A stretch of 64,000 bases of DNA from Halobacillus sp. Marseille-P3879. Lineage in GTDB: Bacteria; Bacillota; Bacilli; Bacillales; Halobacillaceae. Positions within the stretch are counted from its first letter, which is position 1; each line of letters opens with the position of its first letter. Position numbers and translations under genes: made by a program. The stretch lies in assembly GCF_900240285.1 (NCBI RefSeq), contig NZ_OESS01000002.1:558001-622000 (forward strand). Direction: 5' to 3'. Shown piece by piece: positions 37,374 through 46,172 of this stretch. The notes below the pieces were generated by a model. The model saw only the letters and a list, made by a program, of their open reading frames with translations, was not told the origin of the DNA and made no database searches.

Positions 37374-38676
37374 AGATTTGTATTTAAAGTCAATCCAGAA
37401 GTTTGATACATACAAAAGATTTGGGAAAGTGACCAGGGTTGTAGGGCTTATGATAGAGTCTAAAGGTCCTGAAGCAAGCATAGGGGATTTGTGTTACATC
37501 CATGCCCACACTCATGGAAGGACCAGGAAAATTGCAGCTGAAGTAGTAGGGTTTCAGGAAGAGAATCTATTACTTATGCCTCTTTCTGACTTAAAGGAGA
37601 TTGGGCCAGGGAGTTTAGTAGAAGCGACTAAAGAACCACTGCAAATAAAAGCAGGTACAGGGTTAGTTGGACAAGTGATTAACCCCTTAGGCGAAATGAT
37701 GGACGGTACATGTCTGCCTAAAGGTTTAAAAAACTATCCGACTGAACAAGCTCCACCCAATCCTTTGAAACGACCGACGATCTCTGAACCAATTCAGGTA
37801 GGTGTTAAAGCAATTGATAGTTTATTAACCGTCGGTGAAGGGCAAAGAATTGGAATTTTTGCCGGAAGCGGAGTAGGAAAAAGCACCTTGCTTGGAATGA
37901 TGTCTCGCAACAGCTCAGCAGACGTAAATGTCATTGCCCTTATAGGGGAACGGGGGAGAGAAGTCAGGGAATTTATTGAAAATGATTTAGGAGAAGAAGG
38001 GTTAAAACGATCTATTGTTGTAGTAGCTACTTCTGATCAGCCGGCATTGATGAGAGTTAAGGGAGCTTATACTGCGACAGCCATAAGTGAATACTTTCGT
38101 GAACGTGGCTTCAACGTAAATCTATTAATGGATTCTATCACGAGATTCGCAATGGCTCAGCGTGAAATAGGATTAGCGACAGGTGAACCTCCTACTACTA
38201 AAGGTTATACTCCTTCTGTCTTTGCTGCATTACCTAAGCTGCTCGAACGTACAGGAAAAAGTCATAATGGTTCTATTACAGCCTATTATACCGTTCTTGT
38301 CGATGGGGATGATTTAAACGAACCGATCTCAGACACGGTTCGGGGAATACTGGATGGCCACATCATCCTGGATCGAAAGCTTGCTGAGCAGGGTCAATTT
38401 CCAGCTATTAACGTATTGAAGTCAATAAGTCGTGTAATGAACCAGGTTGTGGACGATAATCATAAACAAGCGGCTGAGAGGTTGCGAAAACTACTGGCTG
38501 TATATGAAGAAAATAGTGAACTTATACAAATAGGTGCATACAAAAGAGGAAGCAGCAGGGAAATTGATGAAGCTATTCAATATCATCCTTCTATTATTAA
38601 GTTTCTAAAGCAAGGTGTAAACGAGAAATCAAGTTTTGAGCAATCGATCAACAGTCTTTTACAACTGCTGGTTTAG
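37366..38676 (+). CDS. fliI: Flagellum-specific ATPase FliI
   Basis: F1-like ATPase that powers or primes the flagellar type III export gate; 436 residues. Walker A AGSGVGKST, GERGREVREF, LLMDSITRFAMAQREIGLA and the catalytic region with YTPSVFAALPKLLER are clear. The first two codons overlap the end of fliH, which implies coupled translation. Confidence 0.96.
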   Translation: MNKDLYLKSIQKFDTYKRFGKVTRVVGLMIESKGPEASIGDLCYIHAHTHGRTRKIAAEVVGFQEENLLLMPLSDLKEIGPGSLVEATKEPLQIKAGTGLVGQVINPLGEMMDGTCLPKGLKNYPTEQAPPNPLKRPTISEPIQVGVKAIDSLLTVGEGQRIGIFAGSGVGKSTLLGMMSRNSSADVNVIALIGERGREVREFIENDLGEEGLKRSIVVVATSDQPALMRVKGAYTATAISEYFRERGFNVNLLMDSITRFAMAQREIGLATGEPPTTKGYTPSVFAALPKLLERTGKSHNGSITAYYTVLVDGDDLNEPISDTVRGILDGHIILDRKLAEQGQFPAINVLKSISRVMNQVVDDNHKQAAERLRKLLAVYEENSELIQIGAYKRGSSREIDEAIQYHPSIIKFLKQGVNEKSSFEQSINSLLQLLV

Positions 38677-38687
38677 GAGGTTACTTT

Positions 38688-39137
38688 ATGACGTCCTTGG
38701 ATACTTTTTATAAAATAAAAGATTTCCAGGAAATGAAGAAGAAGGAAAAACAGAAAGTTTATCAGGAACATATTGAGCACTTTGAAACTGTGGCAACGAA
38801 AATGTATGAACTGCTAAAAAGAAAAGAGATTGCCGACGCTCGATTTGACAAAGATATTAATAAAAAGTCATTAAAAGTTGAAGCCTTTATTAATCACCAA
38901 CGGTTCGTTGAACAGCTGGAGCTGCAAATTGAAGAATTGCAGAGCGTTGTGCACAAAGCCAGGAGTGACATGGAGTCAGCACATGAGAAGCTCTCTTCAG
39001 CTCACATAGAAGTTAAAAAGTATGAAAGTCTAATAGAACGCAGACTTCGATACCACGATGCCCATGTAAAAGCAGAAGAAAACAAATCAATGGATGAATT
39101 ATCAAACCGGCAATTTTTAAATTATAAAAACAGGTGA
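38688..39137 (+). CDS. fliJ: Flagellar export protein FliJ
   Basis: Coiled-coil stalk protein of the export ATPase, 149 residues. The sequence is almost wholly helical and charged, with heptad-like patterns from about 15 to 130, as usual for FliJ. Assignment is by length, pattern and place between fliI and the motE-like gene. AGGAGG precedes the ATG. Confidence 0.9.
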   Translation: MTSLDTFYKIKDFQEMKKKEKQKVYQEHIEHFETVATKMYELLKRKEIADARFDKDINKKSLKVEAFINHQRFVEQLELQIEELQSVVHKARSDMESAHEKLSSAHIEVKKYESLIERRLRYHDAHVKAEENKSMDELSNRQFLNYKNR

Positions 39138-39141
39138 TGGT

Positions 39142-39720
39142 ATGCCAAAAGAAAAGAAAAACAATAAAAATCGGGTTCAATCTTTTTTTCTCTTAATTTT
39201 TGTTCCGGCTGTTTTCACTTTGACGCTGTTAACGATCGTTCTTTCTTTTATGGGGGTAAACGTATTACAAAAAGCGGAAGCTGCGGCGGGTCACCTGCCT
39301 GTAATATCTCAATGGGTCTCAGCTTCGGAGGAGGAAAGTGTAAGCAGCTCAAAGGAACAGCTTGAAAGGACAATCGAAAAGAACAACTCTGAAATACAAC
39401 AATTAGAAGCAGAAAATAAGGACAAAGACGCAACTATTGAAGAACTCAATCAGAGTATTGAGGAGTTGGAAATGCAGCTTGAAAAGTCCTCTGAAGATGA
39501 GGAAACGGAGGAAGATGACCCTGACCAGACTAGTGAGACGGCACGCGCTTTCCAGGAGATGGATGAGAAGGAAGCCGCGCCTATTATTGAGAATATGAAT
39601 GAAAACCTGGCAGTATCGCTGCTTGAAAAGGTTAAGAGTGACCAGCGAGGAGCAATATTAGGGATGATGGATCCAGAGAAAGCTGCTGAATTGACAAGTT
39701 TAATGACCTCAACGAATTAA
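39142..39720 (+). CDS. ylxF: MotE-like flagellar protein (YlxF)
   Basis: A membrane-anchored protein of 192 residues: a basic N-terminus, one membrane segment (about 15-37), a coiled coil (about 65-120) with an acidic stretch, and a C-terminal MgtE_N/MotE-like domain with KEAAPIIENMNENLAVSLLE. In alpha-proteobacteria MotE stabilises MotC; in Bacillus YlxF is in the fla/che operon and its role is less clear. It is 4 bases after fliJ. Confidence 0.85.
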   Translation: MPKEKKNNKNRVQSFFLLIFVPAVFTLTLLTIVLSFMGVNVLQKAEAAAGHLPVISQWVSASEEESVSSSKEQLERTIEKNNSEIQQLEAENKDKDATIEELNQSIEELEMQLEKSSEDEETEEDDPDQTSETARAFQEMDEKEAAPIIENMNENLAVSLLEKVKSDQRGAILGMMDPEKAAELTSLMTSTN

Positions 39721-39751
39721 GAATGAAACTTTGTGAAAGGAGGTGAAAAAG

Positions 39752-41152
39752 TTGGAAATGATGGCACAGATGTTCTCTTCTATGCCGAAAAGCATCGATT
39801 CCCGGTTTTCTGGTGCTTCCACAAAGAAAACTGAAGCCCCTGCATTTGCTGAGACATTCAGAGGATTATTGGAAAAGCAGCCGGAAGGACCAATTAGTTT
39901 TAAAGAATTTATGAGCAATATGAAGAAATCACTTGAAGCGATGGGGCTTTCTTTTACTGAGGAAGAAGTTGAGCTGGATTCGGAGCAGTTAAAAAATGTT
40001 ATTTCTGAACTGGAAACTGAAAATGCGGGATTATGGATGGAAGAAGGCGTCCCAGGGCATATCCAGGCTTTGTTTGAAAATAGTGAAGAGAAGTTGGCGG
40101 AATTAGATGAAACAAACAAAACAGTTTTAATGGAGAACTTCCAGAAGCTTACAGAAGGTCTACAGTTAGCAACAGAAGGAACGGGGGAAGTGAAGGAGTC
40201 ACTCACCCAGCTGATGCTCCTCACAGGTGACACGAATGGACAATCTGTAAAGAAGCCATCTCTAGAAGGCCCGCTCTTAAATGAGATGAAAGAAATATGG
40301 TCAAAGTTTGAAAAAATCTCTACTCAGTTGACTTCTCTCAGACAGGAGAATGGGGGAGTTCTTCTTGAAGATATCGATCAGAAGATGAGTACAGAGCTGA
40401 AACAAGTATTAGAACAAGTTAGTAAGCTTGCCGGTCAGACAAAGGACGGGAAGGCTTTTCAAGATACACTGGTGCAGATTAGTAGGAATGGAAGTAGTGA
40501 ACAACAGCAGCTTTTTGCTCATTTAATTAAGAACTACTCGGATCGTAAGTCTGTACCATCAGGTTATTACCAGCAAACAAGAAACAGGGACATAGCTAAG
40601 TGGGCTGCTCAGACTTTATCAAGGAACATAACCAATGACCAAAAGAGCATTACACATGGGGGTGGGTTTCAATCTGTGATGAGTAATGTCGAACAATATG
40701 TGCTCCATGTGAACCAGAATCAATCCCAGGGAGTCCCTGGCAGCCAATTTATGGAGCAATTTGAGCAATTGATTAAATCAAGCCGTTTATTCCGAAATGG
40801 CCAATCTGAGATGAACATTCGCCTGAAGCCTCAGCATTTAGGTGACATGAACATTAAGATTTTGCAGATGAATGGAGAAATGACTGTGAAAATAACGGTT
40901 ACCACCCAGGCGGCAAAAGACATATTGGAAAACAACGTAAATCAATTAAGGCATATGTTTTCTCCACAGCAAGTGGTCGTAGACAAAAGTGATATAGCTT
41001 CTGGAGAGCAGTTCTTTTCTCAGGAAGAAAAAGAAGCGGGAGGATTTAAAGATCAGCAACCTTCTCAAAGTGAGGATGACCACGATGCAGAAGATTCTTC
41101 AGAGGAAGAGACGGTGTCTTTTAAAGAACTTTTAGTAAATGAACAAGTGTAG
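39752..41152 (+). CDS. fliK: Flagellar hook-length control protein FliK
   Basis: Secreted ruler that sets hook length and switches export specificity; 466 residues. The long N-terminal part is low in conservation. The C-terminal switch domain (about 330-430) shows MNIRLKPQHLGDMNIKILQ and VKITVTTQAAKDIL. The tail is acidic. The start is probably TTG at 39752, 8 nt after AAGGAGG; the GTG at 39743 lies in that site. Confidence 0.9.
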   Translation: MEMMAQMFSSMPKSIDSRFSGASTKKTEAPAFAETFRGLLEKQPEGPISFKEFMSNMKKSLEAMGLSFTEEEVELDSEQLKNVISELETENAGLWMEEGVPGHIQALFENSEEKLAELDETNKTVLMENFQKLTEGLQLATEGTGEVKESLTQLMLLTGDTNGQSVKKPSLEGPLLNEMKEIWSKFEKISTQLTSLRQENGGVLLEDIDQKMSTELKQVLEQVSKLAGQTKDGKAFQDTLVQISRNGSSEQQQLFAHLIKNYSDRKSVPSGYYQQTRNRDIAKWAAQTLSRNITNDQKSITHGGGFQSVMSNVEQYVLHVNQNQSQGVPGSQFMEQFEQLIKSSRLFRNGQSEMNIRLKPQHLGDMNIKILQMNGEMTVKITVTTQAAKDILENNVNQLRHMFSPQQVVVDKSDIASGEQFFSQEEKEAGGFKDQQPSQSEDDHDAEDSSEEETVSFKELLVNEQV

Positions 41153-41161
41153 GTGATAGTG

Positions 41162-41602
41162 ATGACGAGTATTGATCAATCTTACTATTTAAATAATCAG
41201 CCCCCTAAAAAATCAGGAAGTGATCAGTTAGGTAAAGATGATTTTTTGAAAATCCTTATGACTCAACTGCAAAACCAGAATCCGCTTGACCCGATGGAAG
41301 ATAAGGAGTTTGTTTCTCAAATGGCTCAATTCTCAAGCCTGGAGCAAATGACTAACATGTCGTCTTCCATGAGTGATTTTACAAGCAGCCAGAGTTCCTT
41401 GCCGGTCGTACAGTATAGCGGTCTGATTGGGAAAGAAGTGACATACCCGGTGTATGATGAAGAAACAGAGACAGTGGAGGAATACAGAGATAGTAAAGTA
41501 GAGTCGGTCAGCCAGGAAAATGGAGATACATTATTAGTTCTTTCGGATGGTCAGGAAGTACCTGTAGAAGAAATTACAAATGTAACCGAATCTAAAGAAT
41601 AG
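41162..41602 (+). CDS. flgD: Flagellar hook assembly (cap) protein FlgD
   Basis: Scaffold that caps the growing hook, 146 residues (YlxG in B. subtilis). The N-terminal motif DDFLKILMTQLQNQNPLDPM and QFSSLEQMTNMS are diagnostic. The short C-terminal domain (IGKEVTYPVYDEE onward) is smaller than in enterics, as usual in Bacillus. The ATG at 41162 follows AGGTGAT. A broken gene follows before flgE. Confidence 0.94.
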   Translation: MTSIDQSYYLNNQPPKKSGSDQLGKDDFLKILMTQLQNQNPLDPMEDKEFVSQMAQFSSLEQMTNMSSSMSDFTSSQSSLPVVQYSGLIGKEVTYPVYDEETETVEEYRDSKVESVSQENGDTLLVLSDGQEVPVEEITNVTESKE

Positions 41603-41617
41603 GAAGCAGGTAAAGTT

Positions 41618-41862
41618 ATAGACCCTAAAAAGTTTTTGGTTCATCAACCGTTACCAAACATAAACAGGAAAATCCCTGCTTATAAGGGATATAGCCTCTT
41701 TAAAGAATACCTAAATATAGCAAGCGCTAAAGGGGTAACCGATTCTTTAATAGTCCATAACGCTTCATGCATTAGTTGTAAGGCATCAAAAAAGTAATCG
41801 CTGTAATGAACATGAATCCAAATCTTACATGTTCGCCAACATCAGTTGAACGATCATCTTAG
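41618..41862 (+). pseudogene. Remnant of the small flagellar operon gene (TIGR02530 family)
   Basis: One frame opens at ATA (41618), where an ATG is expected, after GGAAGCAGG. It reads DPKKFLVHQPLPNINRKIP, then AKGVTDSLIVHNASCISCK, and stops at TAA 41795. A shift of frame at the A-run 41788-41793 restores KKVIAVMNMNPNL up to TAG 41862. The first part looks like the variable N-terminus, and KGVTDSLIV..VIAVMN matches the end of the TIGR02530 flagellar family (about KGVTDSLVV..VITAMD). That family normally sits between flgD and flgE. The middle of the family (the SKHA..RL..R region) is missing. So: start codon lost, internal deletion, frameshift. Confidence 0.72.
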
Positions 41863-41954
41863 ATGGGGAGGGCAGGCAGGCCCCCATACAGGGAACCCGG
41901 CTTGCATACTGATCGACTAATGTAAACCACAAACTAAAAAGGAGAGATCGTACA
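41863..41954 (+). other. flgE leader with a GC-rich hairpin
   Basis: ATGGGG (41863-41868) and CCCCAT (41882-41887) pair around a G-rich loop. The rest, up to GGAGAG before flgE, has no gene. It is more GC-rich than the adjoining sequence. Confidence 0.5.
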
Positions 41955-42896
41955 ATGCTACGTTCAATGTATTCTGGAGTGTCTGGAATGAAAGGGTTCC
42001 AGACTTCACTAGACACTATTGGAAACAATATCGCTAACGTCAACACAAGTGGCTTTAAGAAAGGAAGGGCATCTTTTCAGGATATGATGAGTCAAACCGT
42101 ATCGGGTGCTCAAGGGGCGGTTGAAGGCCAGGGAGGTAACTTGCGCGGTGGAACAAACCCTTCTCAAGTTGGCCTGGGTTCGCAATTGGGATCAGTGGAC
42201 AGCATACATACACAAGGAAACCGCCAGACAACTGACCGCCCACTCGATTTATCAATTGAAGGAGACGGCATGTTTGTTCTGGCTGAGGGTCTTGATGGAG
42301 AACCAATCAATACGGAGGCTACTTTTGGAGAAGATGGTCTGGAAAACTTAAACACAAGTTTTACTCGAGCAGGGAATTTTTATTTAGATGAAGAAGGTGC
42401 GATTGTCAATGGGGATGGGAAATATTTAGTAGGCGAAACGTTTGAAGGTGGAGATGGGCAGGATTATCAAGCCAGCGGAGAAGCTGGAGTGATTCGAATT
42501 CCCGAAAACGCCCAAAGCTTTAATATTCAATCAGATGGTTCCGTAAGTTTCGTAGATGAAGGCGGTAATCCTCAGACTGCAGGCCAAATACAGCTGGCGA
42601 ATTTCTCAAACCCTGAAGGCTTAGAAAAGCTGGGTGGCAGCACTTATCAAAATACTGACAATGCAGGTTTGATGACGGAAGCTGGTGATGGAGTATTAAG
42701 CAACCTTGATGATCTGGCTCCTGCTGGTGAAGATGGGACTGGAGAAATGGTATCTGGCTCCCTGGAAATGTCTAATGTTGATTTAGCTGAAGCTTTTACC
42801 GAAATGATTACGGCTCAACGAGGTTTCCAAGCGAATACCCGAATTATTACTACCTCAGATGAAATTCTACAGGAGCTTACCAACTTAAAACGATAA
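41955..42896 (+). CDS. flgE: Flagellar hook protein FlgE
   Basis: Hook subunit, 313 residues. The N-terminal rod-hook signature GNNIANVNTSGFKKGRASFQDM and the C-terminal EAFTEMITAQRGFQANTRII are clear. The middle is rich in Gly, Asp and Glu (about 100-230) and makes it longer than the B. subtilis protein (about 264). GGAGAG precedes the ATG. FlgG-type names are also used for this gene in older Bacillus annotations. Confidence 0.93.
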   Translation: MLRSMYSGVSGMKGFQTSLDTIGNNIANVNTSGFKKGRASFQDMMSQTVSGAQGAVEGQGGNLRGGTNPSQVGLGSQLGSVDSIHTQGNRQTTDRPLDLSIEGDGMFVLAEGLDGEPINTEATFGEDGLENLNTSFTRAGNFYLDEEGAIVNGDGKYLVGETFEGGDGQDYQASGEAGVIRIPENAQSFNIQSDGSVSFVDEGGNPQTAGQIQLANFSNPEGLEKLGGSTYQNTDNAGLMTEAGDGVLSNLDDLAPAGEDGTGEMVSGSLEMSNVDLAEAFTEMITAQRGFQANTRIITTSDEILQELTNLKR

Positions 42897-42918
42897 TAAA
42901 GGGGGAAGGAGGACTCCG

Positions 42919-42945
42919 ATGAAGAGTTCTCCGATACTCGAATGA
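42919..42945 (+). CDS. Possible 8-codon leader cistron (MKSSPILE) coupled to flbD
   Basis: ATG at 42919 lies 7 nt after a strong site (GGAAGGAGG). It reads eight codons and stops with TGA at 42943, overlapping the flbD start as ATGA. The flbD start itself has no good ribosome binding site. So ribosomes may load at this mini-cistron and restart on flbD. Expression is not shown. Confidence 0.45.
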   Translation: MKSSPILE

Positions 42946-43163
42946 TTTCATTAACGAGGCTGAATGGTGATGGATTTTGGTTTAACCCGATTTACATAGA
43001 GAAGATACAGTGTAATCCGGACACAACGATTACGACTACACAAGGTAAGAGCTTTGTAGTGAAAGAATCGGAAAAAGAAGTTATTAAAAACATGAAACAG
43101 TATTATAGAGAAATTGGATTAGTAAGAATTGTGCACGAGGCGGGTGATAAAGATGAAAAGTAA
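42942..43163 (+). CDS. swrD: FlbD family flagellar protein (SwrD/YlzI)
   Basis: A small protein of 73 residues. MISLTRLNGDGFWFNPIYIE and the segment with TTTQGKSFVVKES are typical. In B. subtilis SwrD supports high motor torque for swarming. The ATG at 42942 overlaps the stop of an 8-codon upstream frame; it has only weak own ribosome binding sequence. The 3' end overlaps fliL by 11 bases. Confidence 0.9.
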   Translation: MISLTRLNGDGFWFNPIYIEKIQCNPDTTITTTQGKSFVVKESEKEVIKNMKQYYREIGLVRIVHEAGDKDEK

Positions 43164-43572
43164 TATTTTTAAGACCATGCTGGCTGTGCTTGGGACCATC
43201 ACTGTCCTTGGAGTTGCTGCTCTAGTTCTTGTTTTAAATATTTCTAAAGGCGAAGCAGATGAGGAAAGAAGTATTGATGAAATGGTTGAAACCTCTATGA
43301 CAACGGAAGACATTACAACAGACATAGAAAATGGAGATTTTGTGAGAATTAGCTTTCAGGTAGTGACAGATAGTGAAGACGCATTAAATGAACTTCAAAA
43401 ACGTGATTTTCAAATGCAGAACATCTTAATAAAAGAGCTGGCTACTATGGAGGCAGAAGCCTTTAAGTCTGATCTTGATGAATTGGAAGAAGAGGTAAGA
43501 CTAAAGTTGAATGAACTTATGACTGAAGGTAAGGTTGAAAAAGTTTATACCGTAGATAAGGTTCTTCAATAG
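43153..43572 (+). CDS. fliL: Flagellar basal-body-associated protein FliL
   Basis: Single-pass membrane protein that surrounds or supports the stator; 139 residues. One membrane segment (about 7-28) is followed by an extracytoplasmic domain with FVRISFQVVTDSEDAL and a helix with IKELATMEAEAF. The ATG at 43153 follows GGCGGGTGAT; earlier in-frame codons lie inside swrD. Confidence 0.92.
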   Translation: MKSNIFKTMLAVLGTITVLGVAALVLVLNISKGEADEERSIDEMVETSMTTEDITTDIENGDFVRISFQVVTDSEDALNELQKRDFQMQNILIKELATMEAEAFKSDLDELEEEVRLKLNELMTEGKVEKVYTVDKVLQ

Positions 43573-43605
43573 ATACGAGAAGTTAAAAGATGGAGGTGAG
43601 GATTT

Positions 43606-44607
43606 TTGCCGGAAGAAGTGTTGTCGCAAACTGAAATAGATTCGCTGCTCTCAGCGTTATCAACAGGGGAAATGGATGCTGAAGATTTAAAAGCAGAGGA
43701 AGAAGAGAAAAAAGTGAGAGTGTATGACTTCAAGCGTGCCCTTCGCTTTTCTAAAGACCAAATTAGGAGTCTATCAAGAATTCATGAAAACTTTGCGAGG
43801 TTATTAACTACTTACTTCTCAGCACAGCTTAGAACTTATGTGAATATAAGTGTAGCCTCTGTCGATCAATTGCCATATGAGGAATTTATTCGTTCCATAC
43901 CATCGATGACAATTCTTAATATCTTTAGTGTACAGCCGCTTGAAGGAAGGATTTTATTAGAAACGAACCCTAATATCGCATATGCGATGCTTGACCGCGT
44001 GCTTGGAGGAAAAGGAAGCAGCGTAAGTAAAGTAGAAAAATTAACAGAAATCGAAACAACGATTATGACCCAGCTCTTTGAGAATTCACTGGAAAATTAT
44101 CAGGAAGCCTGGGGCTCCATCGTAGAAATAGAACCTGAATTAGAAGATCTAGAGGTAAACCCTCAATTTTTACAAATGGTGTCGCCTAATGAAACAGTGG
44201 TAGTGGTTTCATTTAATACCTCCATAGGGGAAGCCACCGGGATGATTAACATCTGCATACCTCATGTAGTCCTTGAACCGATCATTCCAAAATTATCTGT
44301 ACATTACTGGATGCAGAATCAACAGCCTAAGGAAAGTAATCCTCAAGAGCTTGAGGCTTTGTCGAAAGCAGTTAAACAAGCTGAAGTAGATATTCGTGCA
44401 ATTCTTGGAGAGGCGGATATGTCGATAGAAGAATTCCTGAAGCTGGACAACAATGATATTATCCGCCTTGACCAGTCAATCGAAGACCCTATGAAACTAC
44501 GTATTGATGAAGAAGAAAAATTTCAGATTCAGCCAGGTAAATTTAAAAACAAGCTGGCTGTGCAAGTGTTAAATGAGTACCAGGGGGGTGCCGGATATGA
44601 TGAGTGA
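43606..44607 (+). CDS. fliM: Flagellar motor switch protein FliM
   Basis: C-ring protein that binds phospho-CheY; 333 residues. The N-terminal CheY-binding peptide EVLSQTEIDSLLSAL is present, then the CheC-like middle domain and the C-terminal SpoA domain (about 255-325). The start is TTG at 43606 after GGAGGTGAGG, giving the conserved N-terminus. It overlaps fliY by 11 bases. Confidence 0.95.
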   Translation: MPEEVLSQTEIDSLLSALSTGEMDAEDLKAEEEEKKVRVYDFKRALRFSKDQIRSLSRIHENFARLLTTYFSAQLRTYVNISVASVDQLPYEEFIRSIPSMTILNIFSVQPLEGRILLETNPNIAYAMLDRVLGGKGSSVSKVEKLTEIETTIMTQLFENSLENYQEAWGSIVEIEPELEDLEVNPQFLQMVSPNETVVVVSFNTSIGEATGMINICIPHVVLEPIIPKLSVHYWMQNQQPKESNPQELEALSKAVKQAEVDIRAILGEADMSIEEFLKLDNNDIIRLDQSIEDPMKLRIDEEEKFQIQPGKFKNKLAVQVLNEYQGGAGYDE

Positions 44608-45775
44608 TGACATGTTGTCGCAGGATGAGATTGATGCTCTTTTAAATGGAAGCAGTCCAGGTATGAGCAATGACAGCGAACAATCACAAACAGATAAGCA
44701 AGTAGAAGACTATATCACAAATGTAGAGGAAGACGCTCTAGGTGAAATAGGTAATATTTCTTTTGGCAGTTCAGCAACTGCTCTGTCTTCTTTACTTAAC
44801 CAAAAGGTAGAGATTACTACCCCCTCTATTTCGGCTGTTAAACGGTCAGAGCTGGGAAGTGAATTTCCAAAACCTCACGTAGCTATAAACGTTAACTACA
44901 CAGATGGATTTTCAGGGGAGAATATGCTGGTAATTAAAAGCCGTGACGCTGCCATCATTGCAGATTTAATGCTGGGCGGAGATGGAACGGCTCCAGATGA
45001 GGAATTAAATGACATTCATTTAAGTGCTGTCCAGGAAGCTATGAACCAAATGATGGGTTCAGCAGCAACAAGTATGTCAACCATCTTCAATAAAAAAGTT
45101 GACATTTCGCCTCCATCTATAAATGTGCTGCATCTACAAGAAAATCAAGGAACTGAACAAATCCCTGTTGATGAACTGCTTATTAAAGTTTCCTTTAACT
45201 TAAAGGTAGGAACGTTGATTGACTCAAATATTATGCAATTACTTCCGGTAGATTTCGCCAGGGAACTGGTAGACGAATTGCTAAACCCTCAGGAAGAAGA
45301 ACCTGTGGTAAAAGAAAGAATAAAAAAAGAAAATAGTAAGGAGAATCAATCACCTTCGCAGGAACAGTCTCGGGCAACTTCCACTCACAAGCAAGAGAGT
45401 AAACCAAAAGACCCGCAGCTGTTAGGAGGAACGGGGGGGCAGCACCTGAATAATTCCACGATTCAGTCTGCGCAGTTCTCAGCGTTTGAGCACATCCAAT
45501 TAAATGATACCGAGCAGCGGAACTTAGACATGTTAATGGATATCCCATTAAAAGTAACAGTAGAGCTCGGTCGTACAAAAAGAACGATTAAAGAAATATT
45601 AGAGTTATCAGCCGGGTCTGTAGTGGAACTCGATAAGCTTGCCGGGGAGCCAGTAGATATTCATGTTAATGAAAAACTGATGGCTAAAGGTGAAGTGGTA
45701 GTTATTGACGAGAACTTTGGCGTGAGGGTTACAGATATATTAAGTCCAAAAGATAGATTAAAAAAATTAAAGTAA
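44597..45775 (+). CDS. fliY: Flagellar motor switch phosphatase FliY
   Basis: C-ring protein with CheY-P phosphatase activity, 392 residues. After an N-terminal EIDALLNG peptide, the CheC-type half-sites are EEDALGEIGNISFGSSATAL and VQEAMNQMMGSAATSM, both with E and N kept. A linker (about 235-300) rich in Gln, Lys and Ser leads to a C-terminal SpoA (FliN-like) domain. The ATG at 44597 or the one next to it (44600) follows GGGGGGTG. Confidence 0.95.
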   Translation: MMSDDMLSQDEIDALLNGSSPGMSNDSEQSQTDKQVEDYITNVEEDALGEIGNISFGSSATALSSLLNQKVEITTPSISAVKRSELGSEFPKPHVAINVNYTDGFSGENMLVIKSRDAAIIADLMLGGDGTAPDEELNDIHLSAVQEAMNQMMGSAATSMSTIFNKKVDISPPSINVLHLQENQGTEQIPVDELLIKVSFNLKVGTLIDSNIMQLLPVDFARELVDELLNPQEEEPVVKERIKKENSKENQSPSQEQSRATSTHKQESKPKDPQLLGGTGGQHLNNSTIQSAQFSAFEHIQLNDTEQRNLDMLMDIPLKVTVELGRTKRTIKEILELSAGSVVELDKLAGEPVDIHVNEKLMAKGEVVVIDENFGVRVTDILSPKDRLKKLK

Positions 45776-45795
45776 CAATCAGGGAGGAATATTAA

Positions 45796-46158
45796 ATGGC
45801 AGAAAGTATTTTAATAGTTGATGATGCAGCGTTTATGAGAATGATGGTGAAGGATATCCTGACAAAAAATGGTTATGAAATTGCAGGTGAAGCGGAAGAT
45901 GGCCAAAAAGCCGTAGAACTCTATAAAGAACATGGACCGGATCTCGTAACAATGGATATTACAATGCCGGAAATGGACGGCATTACAGCCTTAAAAGAGA
46001 TTAAATCATACAATCCTGAAGCTAAAGTAATTATGTGCTCAGCAATGGGGCAGCAGGCTATGGTAGTCGATGCGATTCAAGCAGGAGCAAAAGATTTTAT
46101 TGTTAAGCCGTTTCAGGCGGACCGTGTGATCGAAGCTATACAAAAAGCACTTAATTAA
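45796..46158 (+). CDS. cheY: Chemotaxis response regulator CheY
   Basis: Single receiver domain, 120 residues. The phosphoacceptor is Asp54; DD at 9-10 and Lys104 complete the site. In Bacillus phospho-CheY promotes smooth swimming, the reverse of enterics. GGGAGG precedes the ATG. Its place between fliY and fliO is that of B. subtilis. Confidence 0.96.
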   Translation: MAESILIVDDAAFMRMMVKDILTKNGYEIAGEAEDGQKAVELYKEHGPDLVTMDITMPEMDGITALKEIKSYNPEAKVIMCSAMGQQAMVVDAIQAGAKDFIVKPFQADRVIEAIQKALN

Positions 46159-46172
46159 ACAGAAGGATAAGG

